This document shows, one piece after another, positions 13,836-15,838 of a stretch of 15,838 nucleotides of DNA (position 1 is the stretch's first letter; every line of letters begins with the position of its first letter). A program made the translations under genes and the position numbers. The stretch is from Peptococcaceae bacterium BRH_c23. GTDB lineage: Bacteria; Bacillota_B; Desulfitobacteriia; Desulfitobacteriales; Desulfitobacteriaceae. The stretch lies in assembly GCA_000961805.1 (NCBI GenBank), contig LADV01000289.1, positions 1 to 15,838 of the forward strand, given 5' to 3'. The notes beneath the pieces are model-generated. The model did not search any database. It saw only the letters and a list, made by a program, of their open reading frames with translations, and was not told the DNA's origin.

Positions 13836-13864
13836 ATTAAAATCTAACTCTATGCTTTTGTCAA
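13836..13864 (-). promoter_or_regulatory. Strong SigA promoter of the CcdC-family gene, inside an inverted repeat
   Basis: Minus-strand TTGACA (13859-13864) is a perfect -35 box. The -10 box TTTAAT (13836-13841) matches five of six and the spacer is exactly 17. The start would be near 13829, leaving a 26-base leader. The -35 box is in the loop of the 13839-13886 inverted repeat and the spacer forms one of its arms. Confidence 0.7.
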
Positions 13865-13889
13865 ATTAAGCAAAGAGTTAGATTTTTTT
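13839..13889. terminator. 18-bp inverted repeat with T-tract (terminator and/or operator)
   Basis: AAAATCTAACTCT (13839-13851) pairs perfectly with AGAGTTAGATTTT (13874-13886), and TGCTT (13853-13857) pairs with AAGCA (13868-13872) inside. Seven T (13883-13889) follow on the plus strand and four on the minus strand. It lies downstream of the ABC operon on the minus strand and overlaps the promoter of the CcdC-family gene. Confidence 0.7.
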
Positions 13890-13904
13890 AGTAGACTTAA
13901 AGAG

Positions 13905-13929
13905 AGGAAGCTCTTCTAGCTGGCTTCCT
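13905..13929 (-). terminator. Hairpin after the ABC operon
   Basis: AGGAAGC (13905-13911) pairs with GCTTCCT (13923-13929) around an 11-base loop. On the minus strand it is followed by CTCTTT. It lies about 28 bases beyond the permease stop codon. Confidence 0.5.
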
Positions 13930-13957
13930 ATTGTTCAATTGTTCTTAAGGACCTATT

Positions 13958-14818
13958 CTAAGTGATATCTTTACTAGAAAATTTTCGTATCGCTAACGTT
14001 ACAAACCCGAGCATGTAAATGGCAATATAAACAAACATCCATAGACTTGCTGGTTTGCCACTGCCTGATAAACTGGCGGCAGACATTGCACTTGCTGCAA
14101 GCTCAGAATTCGGAACCATGACCCGTTCCATGGTGTTATAAATCGTTTGGAACGGCGAAACCAAGCTAATAAAAATTCCAGTACCAATGACTGAGTTGTT
14201 ACTCACGTACTGCCCAATCATCTCGACCATTCCACCCACATTACCTAAAATATAAATGAAGATCATTAAGATTCCATTGGACACTGCTTTTAAAGACACA
14301 GATCCAAACAAGGTTAGGCAAAGTACTGCGACTGGCAGCAAAAGATATAGCAACCATCCTGAAATAATTTGAGAGAATGTTAGACTAGTTATCGTGCTAA
14401 GCCCAAATAAGGCTCCGATGACCAGAATTAATGAGAAAAGCAACGTTGCGTACGTACAAACTAAAATGACCAATCCGCCAAGTTTGCCAAGAATATACTG
14501 ATAGCGGTGAATCGGACGAGCGAGAACCCCTTGAATTAGTCCTGACTCTAGTTCTGACGCAATGGCACCCGATCCAAGCATAATCGTTAGCAGGGCAATC
14601 AACATGGAAGAAAATTGAAAACCCATTTTTGTAACCATTTGAATCGCAAAGGGCTTAAATTGATTTCCCATTCCACGAGTCATTGATGAGTTGGGAAAAT
14701 AATTAAGCATGATTGTCCAAAATGCCAAGTACAAAAAGGTGACAATACCCATGACGATAAACGTTTTTTTACGAACGGCTTCATTAAGCGTGGCGATTAA
14801 TATTGCACCGATGATTAT
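13958..14818 (-). CDS. ABC-2 type transporter permease, canonical start codon missing
   Basis: The protein is an ABC-2 type permease with about six membrane helices and a cytoplasmic loop GSGAIASELESGLIQGVLARPIHRYQYILGK, the class hallmark that contacts the ATPase. The first ATG in frame is 14752 (264 residues), with no ribosome binding site. The frame is open further up through codons reading IIIGAILIATLNEAVRKKTFIV, exactly the kind of N-terminal lead-in found in this family, and reaches ATA 14818. GGGGAGGAGGG lies directly before it. The ATPase stop overlaps here as ATAA. A single G to A change in an ancestral ATGA overlap would explain this. So the gene either starts at a rare AUA/AUC codon or at the internal ATG, losing 22 residues ahead of helix 1. 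It is translationally coupled to the ATPase. Substrate unknown. Confidence 0.82.
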   Translation of the reverse strand: MIIGAILIATLNEAVRKKTFIVMGIVTFLYLAFWTIMLNYFPNSSMTRGMGNQFKPFAIQMVTKMGFQFSSMLIALLTIMLGSGAIASELESGLIQGVLARPIHRYQYILGKLGGLVILVCTYATLLFSLILVIGALFGLSTITSLTFSQIISGWLLYLLLPVAVLCLTLFGSVSLKAVSNGILMIFIYILGNVGGMVEMIGQYVSNNSVIGTGIFISLVSPFQTIYNTMERVMVPNSELAASAMSAASLSGSGKPASLWMFVYIAIYMLGFVTLAIRKFSSKDIT

Positions 14819-15714
14819 CCCTCCTCCCCAACAATCTGCATAAACACAGTTTCAAGCGTCTCTCGATGCGGTGTTAACTCATAAAGTGTCACACCATTTG
14901 AGATAAGACTAGCTGCGAGGGAAGGAATTTCCTCGTAATCGTTTAAACAAACGGTTAAACTGCCATCTGCTAGTATTTGCAATGATTCGTGTTGTATATT
15001 TAGCTTTGAAAACAGATCTTCAGTTATGCCCTTGGCCCGGATTGTTAAAGAAATTTTATTCATTAGTAACTCGTCCATCCGTGCGGATTTAACAACGGTA
15101 CCTTTGTGAATAAATGTAACACTGTCGCAAACTGCTTCCACTTCGCTTAAAAGATGACTGTTTAGAAAGACAGTTGCTCCTTCATTTTTCAAAGCAACAA
15201 TAATGTCTCTAACATCTTTACGACCAATTGGATCCAGAGCAGATGTTGGTTCATCCAAAAAGATCAGTTGTGGATTAGGCAGCAACGCACAGGCTAACCC
15301 TATGCGTTGCTGCATCCCTTTACTATACGAACCCACTTTATAGTTTTCTTGCCCAACGAGTCCTACTAACTTCAAAACCCTGCCAATTTGATCCTTCTTA
15401 TTATTCAATTTGATTAATTGGGCGTGGAAATTTAGCAAATCTATACCTGTCATCCAATCTTGATAACGGAAGAGTTCAGGGAGGTAACCCATCTTTTCTC
15501 TCGCAGAAGCATCGCCAAGCGGTCTACCCAGTACTGTGCCGCTTCCGGATGTCGGAAATACAAGACCCGTTAACATCTTAAGACAAGTACTTTTCCCAGC
15601 ACCGTTACGGCCAAGGAATCCATAGACTTGCCCAGCTTCTACTGAAAGGTTGATTTGGTCACATGCCGTTTTAGTACCATACTTTTTAGTAAGAGCATGG
15701 GTTTCGATGATCAT
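14815..15714 (-). CDS. ABC transporter ATP-binding protein
   Basis: The 299-residue ATPase has all core motifs: Walker A GRNGAGKST (35-43), YLPE (77-80) at the Q-loop position, which is normal for the CcmA/BcrA-like class, signature YSKGM (130-134), Walker B LIFLDEP (150-156) with catalytic Glu155, and switch His187 in NSHLLSE. A C-terminal extension of about 90 residues (from 210) resembles those of ABC-2 exporters. It should pair with the permease encoded next to drive export. The ATG is preceded by TAGGAG at 9 bases. It overlaps the upstream gene by one base (TAATG) and the permease frame by four bases, so the three genes form one translationally coupled operon. Confidence 0.93.
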   Translation of the reverse strand: MIIETHALTKKYGTKTACDQINLSVEAGQVYGFLGRNGAGKSTCLKMLTGLVFPTSGSGTVLGRPLGDASAREKMGYLPELFRYQDWMTGIDLLNFHAQLIKLNNKKDQIGRVLKLVGLVGQENYKVGSYSKGMQQRIGLACALLPNPQLIFLDEPTSALDPIGRKDVRDIIVALKNEGATVFLNSHLLSEVEAVCDSVTFIHKGTVVKSARMDELLMNKISLTIRAKGITEDLFSKLNIQHESLQILADGSLTVCLNDYEEIPSLAASLISNGVTLYELTPHRETLETVFMQIVGEEG

Positions 15715-15838
15715 TAACGAACACTCCTAGCGATTTTTGCAAGCTCAGCATCCGTTTTATTACCGATTAAGCCATACAAATTGCCATCTTTGGTCCAAAT
15801 CAGCACAGAAGCGTTCTCCATATTGGGCATTTCTTCTG
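15714..15838 (-). CDS. 3' end of an upstream gene of the ABC operon (partial)
   Basis: Forty codons are open from the window edge to TAA at 15714-15716. They read ..MPNMENASVLIWTKDGNLYGLIGN..TDAELAKIARSVR. The WxKDGxLYxLxGxxxxxELxKIAxS pattern resembles the end of DUF4367 or LolA-like domains found in membrane-bound anti-sigma or lipoprotein-type proteins, but this rests on a short stretch. Its stop codon overlaps the ATPase start (TAATG), so the two are translated together. If it is an anti-sigma or surface sensor protein, the exporter might be under envelope-stress control. The 5' part lies outside the window. Confidence 0.7.
   Translation of the reverse strand, partial: EEMPNMENASVLIWTKDGNLYGLIGNKTDAELAKIARSVR

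Overview
The window looks like chromosomal DNA of an endospore-forming Bacillota, most plausibly a Peptococcaceae-type clostridium (Desulfosporosinus or Desulfitobacterium-like). The grounds are a forespore Tlp gene with a SigG-type promoter, a CWB2-repeat wall protein, a DUF4317 protein, a YuaF/FloT pair, strong GGAGG ribosome binding sites and moderate-to-low GC. The genus is an inference from these families, not a database match.

Layout, left to right. (1) 1-270 is the 3' end of an IS4-superfamily transposase. (2) 638-2410 (-) is a secreted protein with three CWB2 repeats, an Ig-like segment and a VanW domain, ending at a clear terminator. (3) 2755-2805 (+) is a 16-codon Lys/Pro-rich microprotein. 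It converges on a cupin gene broken by a 19-bp tandem duplication (2942-3308, -), which lies downstream of a 610-residue UbiD-type decarboxylase (3425-5257, -). (4) A small unknown protein (5384-5647, -), tandem hairpins, a 25-residue hydrophobic microprotein (6089-6166, +) and a DUF4317 gene (6296-7453, -) follow. (5) A 64-residue Cys-rich protein (7849-8043, +) converges on an NfeD/YuaF-flotillin operon (8250-10465, -). That operon has its own promoter and a leading reading frame interrupted by an amber codon. (6) tlp (10868-11083, +) converges on a Cache-HAMP-GGDEF diguanylate cyclase (11302-12936, -). (7) A CcdC-family membrane protein (13315-13803, -) has its promoter inside a large inverted repeat. 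(8) An ABC-2 exporter operon (13958-15838, -) ends the window: the 3' end of an upstream gene, the ATPase, and a permease whose start codon appears to have been lost.

Most genes concern the cell surface, membrane organisation and sporulation: wall binding, flotillin scaffold, c-di-GMP sensing, export and spore protein. No tRNA, rRNA, CRISPR array or phage module was seen. I found no clear multi-gene novel system. The best second-look items are small: three possibly decaying or recoded genes (cupin, permease start, amber frame), two unannotated-size microproteins, and a promoter embedded in an inverted repeat.
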